NCBI RefSeq assembly: GCF_032362555.1
Contig: NC_083522.1
Location: 6,798,001 to 6,862,000, forward strand
DNA: 64,000 bases
Reading direction: 5' to 3'
From: Amyelois transitella
Lineage: Eukaryota > Arthropoda > Insecta > Lepidoptera > Pyralidae
Below, in pieces: positions 9,456 to 24,235 of the stretch (its first letter is position 1; every line of letters begins with the position of its first letter). The translations under genes were made by a program, and so were the position numbers. The notes under the pieces are model-generated. The model was given only the letters and a program-made list of their open reading frames with translations. It ran no database searches and was not told the origin of the DNA.

Positions 9456-12400
9456 TCAGTTATCGAGCTGCAACAATAATGCTACACTTCTTTTGATCCA
9501 ATGAGCAGACGGTTTATCTGAAGGCAAATAAAAAGCTAATACGAAATTGGATGAATGGCCAGTAGTAGCAAGCACACCTTTTCTTTCCAATGTCTTGTAC
9601 AAGGGACATCTGTATCGAGTGCCTTCCTCAAATTCGTTCTTCAGTTTTGGATATAGCCACATTGCTGGCATGTTGTCATTCAAAATCTTAGGCAGCTGTT
9701 CTCCAATAGCATGTGTACCACGATCCCAACGTCCACCGTCCATAAACAAACCTTGAACATAGACGCCCCATTCGGGAGGTACCGTCTCGTAATCCACTTT
9801 ACGTACGTCAAAATCAAAAATAAGCAAGTCTATGGGGATCTTTTTTGCTCTTGCAAAATTTTGCACAGAACCCGTAAGAAAAGCTTGTGTGAAGAAGAAT
9901 CCAGATAGCCAAAATGTTGGAGGTTTCCCATTCTGGTACCAATCTTCTAACATTGCCAAACGTTCTACAAAATCCGTCACATAACTAGGTAATGGCTTTA
10001 AACTGGGATAAGATACTTTCTTCCAATTGTCAGGAATTCTACCGAGAAGCATGTTAGTTGATTGCAAATCCAAAGCCGGTGACATAACGATTAAACCTTT
10101 TACTGCTTTTTGTAGATCTAACAAAGAATTTCTAATTTCATTTAGTAGTTTGTTAAATCGTTCCATTTCTTGCACTAGAACAGTGTTCATAGATTCGTTG
10201 TAATCAACAGGATACTTCTTTTGTGCCTCCTCTATATCAAATCTTTTCGGTAATTTCGACAGAATTTCGGCAGCCATTTGTACAAGAATAACTTCAGTGT
10301 TACCTCCTTCACCACCGCTTCCAGTTCCCTCAACAAGAACTAATGAAGCAGCAAGATTCATGGATATAGTGTAATCCCGAGTGATGCCTGCATTCATATG
10401 TAATCCATAAACTTCAGGCGGCGGGTTGACAGGGACACTCTCTATATGTTTGAGATAGTCTTGATATTCACATCTTCTTGGTAATCCGTATTGAGGACCA
10501 ATATCACAAAATAAGTAATTAGGATCATTTACCACTCCTGGATTAACATAGTTATCCAGAATTGTAACAATCAGTCTTCTATCCCAATCATCTGTTACTC
10601 GACCACCATAGTTGCACTCTCCAGTCAAATATTTTATTGCGACATACTGTATTTCTTCATATTGATTAAGAAACATTTGTAATTGCATAACGGATATTTG
10701 AAAGTCTGAATCGTTGAATCCATACTGAATATTCCAACCTAGAGGACCAAATTTTTTTCTTTCTTGTACGACAGCATGAAAGAAGCTTATGCCGTATAAG
10801 AGTTTACTAAACGGTTTATCCTTGTCGGGACATCCCTCATAGAATTCAGGCTCTTTTACCGGTTCAGAGATATAAGATCTGTTAAGATTATGTTGCAGAC
10901 CTGTCGGTGGTTCGTTTGTCATTTTTACAGCAACTTGCAATACGGACTGTGGAAATTTATCGGAAGGATAGCTTGTTAACCACAGCCTAAAACTGAGGTC
11001 GGTATTGGTAAGGTCAAAGCCTTCAACAATTTTTTCCAGTACTGGTAGCCATGAAACGGCTAAATGACAGTTTTGTAAACATACCCATCCTCCTTCTAGT
11101 TGAGCTCTTTCTATCATAGCCCTTGCTATAGGCCCTTGACCTTGGCCTAAAGATATAGAATTAAATCTATGTGAGTAACCCATTCTTTCACAATATTTAA
11201 TTAGCGCGCCCATTGGATCCGACCCAGGAGATAAAATAAAGATCAGAGGAGCAAGGCAATTTGAATCTCCGAATGATTTGCTGATGTCGAACGGAGGTGG
11301 AGTAATATATTTACGGCCTAACTGCTTTTCAACAAAATCTGAAATTGCGATTGTCAGTTTGTCAGGTCTCAAAATTCTTATTACCAACAATTTTTGGAAA
11401 ATGCTTAGTTTTTCTTCCCACACTCCGGGAATTGGTTTTGTGTGGGGTTCAATATCATCATAAACCTCTTGCCATTTTACAACATCTTTGACAAAACTGT
11501 CTCTAAATCCAGCATAGGCAGGCAAATCATTCAACCGACATATTTCATCCCAATTTTTATCAGGCAACCATTCCACAGGTTTTTTCAAGGTGTTTTCAAC
11601 AGCTATACCTCCGGTGATAAGGAACAAGTACTCTTCTTGTGTCATTTCACCAGTAGACAACATCATTTTAGAACACATAATAAATGAAAACATGAGTTTA
11701 TCTTTATCGAACAGTGAACGACAAACATTGCTATACAAGTTATAAGTAAAAGTGTCTTTCAGAAATTTTAATCTTTTGTCTAAATCTTTTGATTTGTTTG
11801 CATTTTCAATTGATATTATATATAGATTTATAAACCAAGTTAATGAGTATTGATACATTGGGTCTACATTTGGTAATTCAGTAACACAGTAATACAGTAC
11901 AGCTGAATGAGACGCTATTGGCCTGTAACCAAGTCTAAATTTTTCTATTATTATTTCCGTTTCCACACTAGCTTCTTGTTTTTTCATTATGTCGATAGCT
12001 AGTAATTTTGAAGAATCTAATACTTCAATGGCAGTCTCGTCTTCTAAAATATCGCCTTTCGATTCTTGTAATGTTCGTAAAATATCGTCCTCGACCTGTT
12101 TCAGAGCAGCTCGATTAGCAGCACCTTGAACAATTAGTTTTTCTCGTTTTTCTTGCAAATCTGGTCTCTCTTTTGCAACAACTATCCCCAATAATTGATC
12201 TTCTAAACCATCTTTAGTCAACGCAAAATTTATCAATGTCACTTTGTTGAAAACTTCCGGCAAATAATGAGGGTTTCTAAGTTTCGTAGTCATATACAGC
12301 CTAAAATTTGGATGATACTCAATAACATTATCACCTAAAGCAATGTATTCTTTGCCACCCTGCACATATGTATGCTTGAGTAGAACAGGATCTAAAGGTG

Positions 12401-15400
12401 CTTCTACATCTTCTAGAATACAATCTATTAAAGCAGGTTTTCCATATTCCAAACATGTTTCTATTACTTTCATATAATTACCATCAGTAAATTTAAGAAC
12501 TTGTAAGTCGTTTGCCTTTTCCATAGTTTTAATCCATTTATTTGCCTGTCCTTGTGGATCAACCAATAATGACCACCTCATGGAACTATCTTGGATAATA
12601 GCATTGTCGATTGAAAATGAATCACGGGGCAATCCAGCTATGCACCAATTTTGAATTTTTATGTCCGTACCCAAAATATCTTTGAATACAAATACATCAG
12701 AGTGAGGCATGTTCATTTTGATAACAAGTTTACACCATTTTTCAATTATATCTATTCTAACTGGTAATGTGTAAGGAGATAAATAAGCAATTATACCACA
12801 CGATACTAAAATATCACCTGCTAAATTATCAAACAAAAGTTGCAAATTTTCTGCAGCAGTAGTCCAACGTACTTTTTCGCCGCCTAATCCTCCAATGAGT
12901 TTTTCAGCTCTATAAAGTTTATCTATACATAATTGAACTTCATCCTCCAATGCTTTTTTCTTGATATTAGCTTCTTCTAATGATTCATTTAATTCCGCAA
13001 GTTTAGCTTCGAGTCTAGCTACTGTAGCTTTTTTCTCTTCTAATATAGCCATAGTTTCTGAAAATTCTCTTTCCGCTGCTTCTAACTTGGCCTTTTTTGG
13101 CGCTACAACTTTTGCCACCGCATCATACATGTCCATAGCTATAATCCATTTACACAACCCCTCCGCTGCTGCTGAGGCTTTTGCAATAATGTGTGGCTTA
13201 AAATCTTTATTCGATAAATATTCTTTTCTTATTTTTTGCATTGTAGCAACTGGGATATTATCTTTATCATAGTTCCTCAAAGATTCTAAAAACGACATAT
13301 CTCCTAAAACTCTTTTGCTAGGTCCCCAATAATCAAATATCTTTTTTCCTGGGTTATCAGGATCTGGTATTTTATCAGGAGGAATACCTTTCATTACGCA
13401 TACAGCCGCCATTACTAGCTTTACAGTTGCTGGAGGGTTTTTCATAGATTTTACAATGGTAATATCAGCTGGCTTCAAAGTATTCAAGGCCGCTATAGCA
13501 TCTTCTAAAATGGGTAGTGCGAGTGCCAAATCTGCTTCGCAATCCTGTTTTAGTTCTTGGGCAGCAGCTGCTTGCACATTTGCAATCTTTTGATCCTCTC
13601 TGACCTGAGCTGCAGCTTTATCTGCTATTGCCGTTTCCCTTTCTATTTCTGCCATCATTTTAGCAGATTTTTCTGCCATTATCATTAGCTGAGGTTTGAG
13701 TGCATTCAAGTCACGCTGCATTATTGACACTGCATCCGCTGCTTGACCAAGTTTATCTAAACCGTTGGTATATCTCAGTTTAGCTGCCCTTAATTCTCTT
13801 TGTTTTTTATTAGTTAATGTTGTAAAAGATTTTATCAAATTGAGATAGGATGCCGATGTTATATAAGTTTTACGTCCATATTGGCTAAAAAAGCTAGCAG
13901 ATACAATGCGCGCATCTACATGAAATTGCTTGCATGCTATAACTGCAGAAGCTTTAACAGAGTCCGGTACATTTACTTTTACCATATAATAATGAGCGAC
14001 CATCTCTAAAGCATCTTCCGGCCAACTATCGTACCAATCAATTGTACAGCAATTAACTAAGGACGGATAAAGTCTTAGTCTGGTTCTGAAAGAACTTCCG
14101 ATGGGGCTAAAGCAAAGGACAATATGTAGCTTAGCTTTACATCGCCCTATGAAGAAAGACATAATTTGCAATGGACCTATATCAAGATTTCTGTTACCTC
14201 CTTGAGCGGCTAACCTGACTAATTCGAGTATTTCTTGTTTTTCGTCTAATCCGTACAAATTAGGAACTTCTCCAGAATTCAACAAACTGTCTAAATTTTG
14301 GATAAAAGTTTCTTCTTTTATTTGACTTTCAGTAAATAAGAAAGTTGTATCTTTATTCAAACCACCAGATTCACGTAACACTAATTTAATATCATCATGC
14401 CAATCTTTTACGCTATATGCCTTGGTAATTTCTGGTTGGAAGACATTTTGCCCCAAAATAGTGCTAGCCAAACGAGTCAGTGACTGTCGCCCAGAACCAC
14501 CGACACCTACTAATAAAGCATTACCTGATGGCATAGATAAAAGGCGGCAAATTTTTGACAAATGTTCTAGTGCGTAATCGAATAATACAATTGTCATTTT
14601 AGCTTTGTGCATCGTATTATATTCTGCCAACATTGATATTGCTACGTTTAAAAACACTTCTTTAGTAGGAATCTCTTCATAACGACGTTCACCTTCTAAA
14701 CTCTCAGTATCTAAATAGGATCCAAACATCATTCTACGCACGGTCTCTTGGGTAACATCACCATTTTCGTTTTGATACGTATCTAAGGCTGATTCGAAAG
14801 TATCTTTCATATAGTCCCTTGTACATTTTTTGAGAATATCAAAGAACCAAGTTCTGTCAACATCATCTACTAATCTGTCAAAAAACACTCGCATGATCTC
14901 ATGAACCCATATTCTCACAAAAGTCTTTTTGTTATCAGCAGATTCTTTTCTTAATAATGCACAGCCTTGAATAACTCGGGAAATGTCTCTCAAGTTGAAA
15001 ATATAATGCGACTTAGCCGGTGTAGGCCTTAAACCCTCGGAAGCCTGATCATATATATCCATTGTGGCAGCAATTATATTCACAATTGCAGGCTGAGCGT
15101 CTTGTCCAAAACCGTTTCGCCTCCATCCCAATTGCAATAAGGACATAAATATTTTTGTCATACTTTCTCTGGAAAATTCATTGATAGAATAAATGTTGAA
15201 GTGTCGTAACATGCGAGGATATATTAATTGGCGACTTCCGCCGACTGGCCCAATAGCTCCATAAAATAATGTATCATAAATATACAGCTTTTCCGTAGTT
15301 TTAAGATCATACCAGTGTTTTTGGTCGAAATATAATCTTAATAATTCTATTGCAGGTTGAGCACCGTATACTTCCTTTGCAGGCATATTCATATCGTCAA

Positions 15401-18400
15401 TGAAAATGATAGCCTGTTTACCTTTAGTAGGACCGTAATTATTTTTTCTTCTTTTTACCAATTTTGAGATGACTAAGTCTTGTGTTTGATTAGCAGAAGT
15501 TGTAGTAGTGAAAGTAATAAAACCAGGTGTGTATTTCTCCATATCTAAGTTATTCATCAAAAAATTCTGAACATAGAAGCTTTTCCCAGTGCCAGTTGGG
15601 CCAATTAGTAATATAGGTTTTAGAAATTTTGAATGCAATTTTAGAAGGAAAATATATTTTTCTGTCTCTAATGTAGGAATTACAGTTTGTAGTAAATTTA
15701 TTTGTTCTTTGACCTGCACCGCTTTGACAGCTTCGGCCCAAGGTTTCCAACATCCTTTTCCTTTATACATATAGTAATGGTCAATAAGCATGCCCTCTGC
15801 CGGAACTGACACATCGAGCCTGTCCATATCAGCTGGAATGCCCTTTTCTCCTCTAAAGTATTCTTTTACCACCTCATCGAACTTCTCTCTTGAATCAGTA
15901 TTTAAAATACCACCAACGCCCCAAACGAATGCGGTCATACATGATGCTAAATACCAAGTACGAGTATATCTTGTATCTTCTTCTCCTTCTATAGCATTAT
16001 CCATTAACATTTCAATAAGGCGAAGTGTGCTAATTACTAAATTAACTTCTCCACCTGTTACCAATTGCGAGCAATATTTTCTTACATAATAAATTAATGG
16101 ATCAAACAACCAATCACATATATCAAAAATAAACTCTTCATTTTCTTCAAGCCAATATGGGTTAAGTGTTTTTACCCACGATTTGTAAAATGGCATAAAG
16201 CCAAGTGAAGAGGATTCCATATAAATCATACCACACCGAGACACCGTAGCTGGAGAAGCTTGTGATAAATCCATTACTTCAAAGATCATCGACATAACGT
16301 TTGACATTGCCATTACTTCTCCAGACGTTAAACATAATTTTTTATTATCATCTAAAACTGTGTTCATATTTTCAATCCAAACTGCATCTACGGGCCCATC
16401 AAACACTATCCACTTCCTTACTGGTGTATCGTCAGATGCGAAATCCCTGAATGTAGTCGCCACTATACCATCTGTCCACTCGTAAGAAATGGGATCAAAA
16501 GCTCCATAGAGTTGCCCCATTGTCACTGCTTTAGGGTTTAGTACTTTATACATAGATGCACATCCACCTGGTTGCTTTCTTTCCTCCATAAGTGTTAACG
16601 CTTCAGCCAATGTCTTTAAAGTCATTGATTTTCCGGAGAAAGGATCACCCACCAACATAAATCCGTGCCTCACAATCATCATTTCGTATGTCTGAATGAT
16701 TTTTATTAAAAATGTTTCCATTGGCTGTAAATTATTTATTTCACAACAATCCCTACAAGCTGTTAAAAAATTATCATAATCTGGTTTTGGTAAAGAAATT
16801 CCAGGAAATAAATCTGATATAATACCTTCGAATAGTGGGACATCAAAAGACAAAAACTTAGGTAGATTTACGTCAGTGATGGATCTAAGTAATAATATAC
16901 TTTCGCTTTCATTAGGAAAACTTCTTTTTAAATTACCAGCAGCTGAAAGGACGGTTTTTACTGCCCGCATACCATAGTCATAATGATTTTGAGATGAAAG
17001 TTGTTCTGAACAAAGCCGATAGGTTGTGACGATTTTTATAGATAAATTACGAGCGTCTATAAAACCAAATGAATATAAAGAAATTTCACCAATCATAGCA
17101 TAATCTGGAACCATCATGGCTACGGTTCGGAATAACACCTTTAAATTATCAGGTAATTCGGATCGCCCTGCGTATCCAGGATTCATCGTTATACATACGT
17201 AACAAGCAGGATTCAATGTCAAAATTGTGCCTTCGAAATCAAAAGTTTCCAAATGTTGTCTAACCGCCTGTACTATGCATAAAATTTGTTGAGCTATTAC
17301 AGACAATACTTCAACTTCAATTCTATTGAATTCGTCAAAACAAACCCAAGCGCCACAAGACGCTAAACCTTTGAAAAACTTGCCCATAGCTTTGTAGTCT
17401 AATCCATCTGAACAATTAAATACAACGCATTGAACAGCAAGAGCTTTGGCCAAATCTTTAGTGGTTTCAGTTTTGCCAGTTCCTGCAGGTCCTTCTGGGG
17501 CGCCATTCAGATGAAGATAATAGGCCCCTATTAGGGTACGGTAACAACGGTCCGTCAAGGGCGTGATCACTAATCTATCAGAATTACCTAAATATTCATA
17601 AGCGTAATTTACGACAGCATTAATTATTTTCACAAATACCCTTTCTTCTTCCCAATAATAACGTAACTGTGCAAGCCACTGAAAGTCTGTCACTTCAGTC
17701 ACATTTTTCCCTACTAGTTCAAATATAACATCTTTTGCATGCACATCTATTACAATAAGTGCTTTGACAGTAATACTGCTTAGTTTAGTTAAATCGGTAC
17801 GCCGAATGATTGCCACAGTCTCATTCAACTGTTTAGTCAAACTAACATGGAACGCTTGAAGTTCGCTCAATTTGTGGGTATGCAAAGCTTCATGAACGTC
17901 TACTGCCCAATATATTTGAGACACACCTAAAACAACCATGCCTTCCCATTGCAATATCCATTCTGCTCGCCCCAAATTTGGATAATCATAATAAGATAAT
18001 TCTGTTTCTGATTTAACAGCTGCTAACATTTGCTCTTCTACCTGTACAAGCCATTTCTCAACTGAACCTCGAGCTGCAGCGACACTTATTATTTCCAAGA
18101 ATTCGACTTGTTCTCCCTCCATCGATATCATTGCAGATATATTAAACTCTACGTCAAATACTAGACGGTTAATGCCTTCAAAACATTTTTTCAAGTGAGG
18201 CTGCACTTTTAGAGGATTTTTAGTCTCCGACAATATTTCCAGCATTTCGTCGTTCGAAAGAAAGAAGAATCTTGGAAAGTACAATCTTTTCTTCTCCAAA
18301 TAATTATTCACACCATCGTTTATCTTTTCTAACATAGCCGAAGCTATTTTAAACGACTCTAAAACTCCAGCTCCACCAGCTATCTCGAGTGCATGAGGAT

Positions 18401-21400
18401 CTTTCTCCACAGAACCCATGTACCGGCGATAAATATTATTAACTTCGACAAACATCACTCCTTCCTCAGGCATTTGAGCTACAATATCTTTTGAAGAAAA
18501 TATAGGTAGCAAATAAAGCCATTGGCTTTGTACTTTACCCCATTCATCAATCGTAGCATTAACTCTTATTATTTTCTCATACCAGGCTCTTACTTGAGTT
18601 TCAAATGGTTTAACAAATGCAGATCCTCGCATACCAATCGTTTTTACTATGTGATCATCTAATACGCTCTGAATGTCATCAAGACCCGAAAGTATAAAAA
18701 TGCCAGTATCTTTATACGGGCTTGTCTTGAAACATATATCAGTCCACTCGGCAATCATTTTATTTAAATTTGTTATCAAAGCCAGTTCTTTAGTAGCAGC
18801 CACACTTATAATTTCATATTGATCTATTTCATCCCATAAATCAAAATTAATAATCTTCCGTAAAGTTGTACCTGCGGTGGGGGTTAAATCAAAGCCAGCT
18901 ATTGTAGACATTTCGTCCCAATGTCTTTGAACTAATGCCGGATTACACATAATGTGAGCCATCTGTACATTCGGTCGCCAATTCTTTATTTCTACTGTAG
19001 CTTGAGCACATAACTTCATCGGTGCAGGAAAATTATTAACATCTGGGTCATCTACCAACCCCTGAAAACGTTTCTCTACACCTTCTGCAATTTGTTGTTT
19101 TATTTTAGCTTTATAGTTTTTACCTAGCTTTAGGAACTCTTTATAGTAGAAATCATGATCTTGTTCTATTTTTTCATGATCCATGTACTCAAAGGGTCCA
19201 TCCATCCAAGTATAATAACTGCGTTTCCAGCGGTGAACTAAATGCACAAGACTATAAAATGGCAAGACAAAATCTTTTAACTCCTCTAGGTCAGGGTATG
19301 CAGTAACAGGAAATTTAAACGTAACTTCTTCATTGTTAATCCATGCTACAATTTTATCACAATCATCTAGTCTGTGTACAAGTTTCCTTAAGTATTCTAA
19401 ATACTCTAAAGTATTTTCAATATCATCCATGTTATCTAGTAATTCAAGGTAAGGTGTCATTTCTATTACTTCCCTATTTAGGAATGCGATTTTTGACAAT
19501 AGATTCTCTTCCATTTCGGCCTTAAATGTTTCATAAGCAGCAGCGTTTTTATCAAAAATCGGTTTTATGTCTTTGAGCCAGTTAACTGTTCGTGTATTTG
19601 ATTTTACATGTTCTGGAGTCAGTGAAGTCATTTCTAAAAGATTTGAAATAATGTTGATTTGGGCCATTATCCTTTCTTTTAAAGCTTCAACTAAAACCGT
19701 TTTTGCGTGTAAAATGTAAACCCCTTGTTCTATTAATTCTGCAGCATTTTCTGGTTCTTTTAATGCCTTTGCGGCTATTATTTCAAATTCTGAACAAATG
19801 CTGTCATTTTCTTCTATATGCTTTTTTACTATACCGCCTATTATATCATTTACGAATTCTAATGCCTTGCGTTTCAAACCATCAACCATTCTTAATTGAC
19901 ACACGACTGCACAATTAAAATATTCATTTTCCAAAACAGCGGTTATTTCCGAATCTATTGACTGGAAGTACTTTATTTTGTCACGGCCAACTTCAAATTC
20001 ATCGTTTTCTGATATAAATTTCTGAAGTGCTTCTTTAGCTGGAGCGCCGTAAAGCATATCATACTCGCGTCTTAATTTTGCGGTGTAATCTAGAAGGGGT
20101 TGAAACACTATATCGAGTTGTTCCTGAAGCCTTTTATGACCATCTTGGTGTAGCCATTCGTTGTAGTGCACGGGTAAAGCATCATAGCTATAAGGAATTC
20201 TAAGGTATTGCTCTATAGGCATCAGTCTTTGCGATATGTTCGATATTGCATTTGCAATGTTATGGTAAACTTCATAAACCGTTTCTAGTGTAGGATCGAA
20301 AAAGAATTCACCGTCAAAATCTAATGCTATGTTAAGTATAGGAACAGTCTCAGGATCTTTTAGTGAATCTATAATAGCATCGATGGATCTACGCATAAGT
20401 TCTTGTATTTGCATTGATATCATTTTTGTTGCGCATATCACAAAATCTGGAATCTTTTTCGGTCGTAGGCCCTTTAGGCATCGAGGATTTTTAAGCCAGT
20501 TGACAAGGATGGCATACCATGTGCTCGATACTAGGTAGTCAGCCTTCTTTATTTGTTCTAATATTTTTGCTTGAAATACGTCTAAATCCATGGGCCCTTT
20601 AGCCCGGTATTTAGCTAAATCTATTATTGCTGCCGGGAAAGTTTTCTCAGACGACTCTAAAACTAACCTGATGAACGGATGTAGGAGAAGGGATCCATCT
20701 TTGAGTTTCTTTCTGTATTTGAGCATTTTTTCGTAATTGGCAGTGACACCATTGAATTTGAAGTACGGTTCTTGGTACCGCTTACGAGAGACGCCGGGGA
20801 CGTCGCGGATGACGGTCTTGACTGCGAGCTCGTGGAGGTTGCGGTTCCAGGCGCTCTTGCTTTCTTCTATCAGTTCTTCCATGACCTGTGGATAGGCTTG
20901 TCTCTGTTTAAGAGGCACTAGGCTACGTATCTTGGTTTCCCAGGAGAGCAGCATGGGGGGCGGCTGTATCTTCTCGGCACACTCTCGGAGTACGGCGATG
21001 TGCCGGGATTGAGAGATCTCGAGCCGATCTCGCTCGCGCCGAGGAAGTGGCGGCCGCGCTATTTGCACCTTCCTTTCGGTAGCCTTCTCCTTCAGGACCT
21101 TGTGAAATTGAGCTCGCTTTTCCTGGAATCATAATAAAAAAAAGAAATTCAATTCTCAGAGTTAGATATGTTAAATTTTTCCTGACGAACACCTCGTCAG
21201 GAAAAAAGAACAAGAACTCGAATTTGTCACTCATGGTTACCGCCGAGTGGAATGTTGACTGACACAATGAGAGTCCAAATTAAATACCGCAACTTCGTAC
21301 TTTTAAAATTTCAACGAATGTATAAAATGTTGCGAGTTTCGGTTGTTCGTTACACTCTCTTAAGATTTTGCAAATTTTCACGAAAGCGAAGGCATGTGTT

Positions 21401-21629
21401 CTGAGAGAATCATCTTGCACAGCAGTCTATAATATACAGACGTTGGACGTTAAATAGCGATGACCAAGGTAACTAGTAAAACAAAAAAATATACCTTGAT
21501 GCGGTTATAAGGTGGTAATGGCACAAAAGGCAATTTGTCCATGGCATGGACGTTGGGCGGTGGCCGCATGACGGGGACTCTGCACCCATTCTTCGTCTGC
21601 AGCAGTTTCCTCAACTCACTCTCGTTCAT
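9456..21629 (-). CDS. axonemal inner-arm dynein heavy chain (DNAH7/12/3 group)
   Basis: Two coding exons: 21629-21495 (MNESELRKLLQTKNG...) and 21122-9456, in phase across a 372-nt intron, for 3933 residues. This is a usual length for a single-headed inner-arm heavy chain. The N-terminal tail is followed by the six-AAA ring. Walker A motifs are GPAGTGKT (AAA1, about residue 1256), GDPFSGKS (AAA2, 1537), GPTGTGKS (AAA3, 1886) and GVGGSGRQS (AAA4, 2251). The stalk coiled coils span about 2470-2785 with the microtubule-binding tip near 2590-2670. The C-terminal domain contains FWLSGFFFTQAFLTG and TTGHSSNF and ends in LLLQLDN. Role by family: ATP-driven microtubule motor of the axonemal inner arm in cilia or sperm flagella. 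No disruption is seen in 11.7 kb. Assignment to DNAH7 or DNAH12 rather than DNAH3 rests on overall similarity and is not certain. Confidence 0.95.
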
Positions 21630-24235
21630 CTTGAATTTTACAGGCTAATACAGGTAAAATACACTAATCTAAGTAATAACTATCAAACATTTTAAGAGAA
21701 AAAAACAAAGTTATCATTATTGAAGAAAAAGTGCACGCTGCAAGCCCGAAAACAACATTTGATTGAAGAATTTTATGCTATAACCATAGCAACCGCTTGT
21801 TCGTTGACAACGGTTTTTTAAAATAAACAAAAATTGATTGAATCCTTAGGAGGTTCCTAATGATCAATATATCATAAAAAATGAGTTTGATCAATAAAGC
21901 ATTATAAATAATAATTAAGTTTTTAAAACTGCGATGCCCATCAGAGGTCATATTGTACTCACTTATAAGCAGTAACTGTAATTCAACTGATTGAGGTACT
22001 ACATGATATGCAATTAAGATTTTAAATTGATCAAAAGGCAGAGAAATCAAACACAAATGAACACATCATGTGAATTATATTCGCACAAACAATAAACAGA
22101 TGCACAAATATACAGGTCGATATATACACTTCCGTTTTTACAAAACTTGTCCTTAATTTTATCATATTTACATTACATCACAATGATAATTTTCTTATGC
22201 AGATCACCTTTTGCCACGTGTAAAATATCATGTCCACGTGTCCAATACAGTCAGATCAAAGAACTAAGATAATATTAATATTTGTTCACATGGAATTCAT
22301 AGCAAAAACATCTTACAATTTGTTAATGGAAGATAAACATGTGTGGGAGACGCGAAATGTAATAATAAAGCATCATGGAATGTAAATTGAAGAAATTATA
22401 ATGCAACTACCTAAAATATTAATGGTTAAATGTATTTCCGAAGAATTTTATCAGTTAAAATATTTTTAGGCCGAAAACCTTCACAAAATTATGAGAAATG
22501 AGTTGATTTTTTTGTTCTGCTGAGCTGTGATGTCGCAAAGAGCGTAACTCTTGCGAGATGTCAACATTGAAGTGTTCCCTAAGAAGCGGGCATAATCACA
22601 GCCAAGTGATTAAAGCCTAAATTAAAAAAATGTGGAAGATCATGTTTTTGACTTAGCAGTCTCGATTCGATGTAAGTGTCAAATAAATGAATGGCACTCT
22701 TTGGGTTTCTAAGTACTAACACCCATTAGGAACGAATATACAATTTCATTTTCAAAATGAAACATACAAAAATATTTATTATTTACTTATAGGTACTTCA
22801 ATGGAAAATGGCGCAAATTTTGTACAATGTGGGCTCTAATATGAACAAACTTATTAACAATTCCTTCGCCCCTAGTTAATTTTAAAAACAATTTATCACT
22901 GAGAATGCACTGAGTATTTCCCGTGTGATGTTTTATCCTTACCATTAATGACTAACCGTTTGCGAAGAACAACAAACTTAAAGCCTCCGCCATAAGGCAT
23001 TAAGACACGCAATATATCTATATGTTGTCTCGCTCATCATTTGTATGAGTGAGGAATACAATATTATAAAAAGAAAATAAAGTTTCCGTTTGTAAACGCA
23101 ACTTGTTTATTTGGCACACATTCCAAAGACACTTTCAGATGTGACAAAGAAATATTTTGCTTTTGGACATTTTTATCACGGAAACAAAATCATGGGCATA
23201 AGTCTAATGGAAAATTGTGTGAATGAAACAACATATTTTGCGCGCCTCGTGCATATTTCAGTTTATACGTGTTTCAGTGCGGCTTCACAGAACAAGCTCA
23301 TCAAGTTCAACACAGGGTGTTCACCAAAGCTCATTTTCCTTACATCCTTATTTTATAAATGATAGAACGAGTATAAACATATTCAAGACCGAAAATTTAC
23401 AACATTCAAAAGATTTCAAAACTTTTTAACTAAGTCTCGCAAGTTAAAATCTCTATAGGCCAAAGAAACCAAATCAAATTAATTGTTGAAATCATAAAAC
23501 CAGTGTTAAATAACAAAAATATCATTTCTTATATTTATAATTTAAATTTAAATACATTTTTACCCAATGCCTTAACAGCATATATACAAGAAATATAAAT
23601 AACAGTTGATAAAATGTACAGTCAACAGCCCTCACATCATTTCTTTATTTGTATTAAGTGAAACCTTATTTACTATCATTCAAAGTAAAATAAAAGTATT
23701 TAAAAAATCCAAAAAGTTTTATTTTTGGATTTTTTTAGATACTTATATACTTTATCTTCTCAGTGAGAAAATTATTAAAAATTTACTTAAAAAGAAACAA
23801 AAACTTGAAGAACAGTGTGCGACATAGAAAAGTACACAGCTACTACCTGAGTATCGTAGTCGTATCGAACGCAGTATATTTTTTATGTGGTCCACTGTTC
23901 ACAAATGTTGGTCTCGTGTGTTGTTGACTGTACTGACTGCAATATTTTGTAACTTGAGCCGTTGATGAATTGGTGATGTTATATATTTTTTTTACATATT
24001 TAAATGAACCGTTTTATGCTTTCGCTATTATATTGTAATTAAAAAATTATAATAAAGATAAATATATTGCTCTAATTTTTGAGTAAATTTAATCATCATC
24101 TTCTGGCTTAAGTTTTTTTAAAGATGACTATTTAAAAAAAATATACTTGATTCTACCATAATAGCGAGAGCAGATTCCGGCCGCCTATCTAAGAGATTAC
24201 AGTTACGCCCAGAGTACAGTGGGCCGCATGTAGGG
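21630..24235. other. spacer between dynein start and STIMATE 3' end
   Basis: No exon or recognisable repeat copy seen. It should contain the dynein promoter next to 21630 and the STIMATE 3' UTR towards 24235. A compact segment at 22524-22602 can fold into a multi-stem structure (see findings). The short ORFs here have no family resemblance. Confidence 0.5.

Noticed and set aside
12961-13272. 103-codon plus-strand ORF inside the dynein gene
   Set aside because: Antisense of the dynein stalk coding sequence; the dynein frame is unambiguous.
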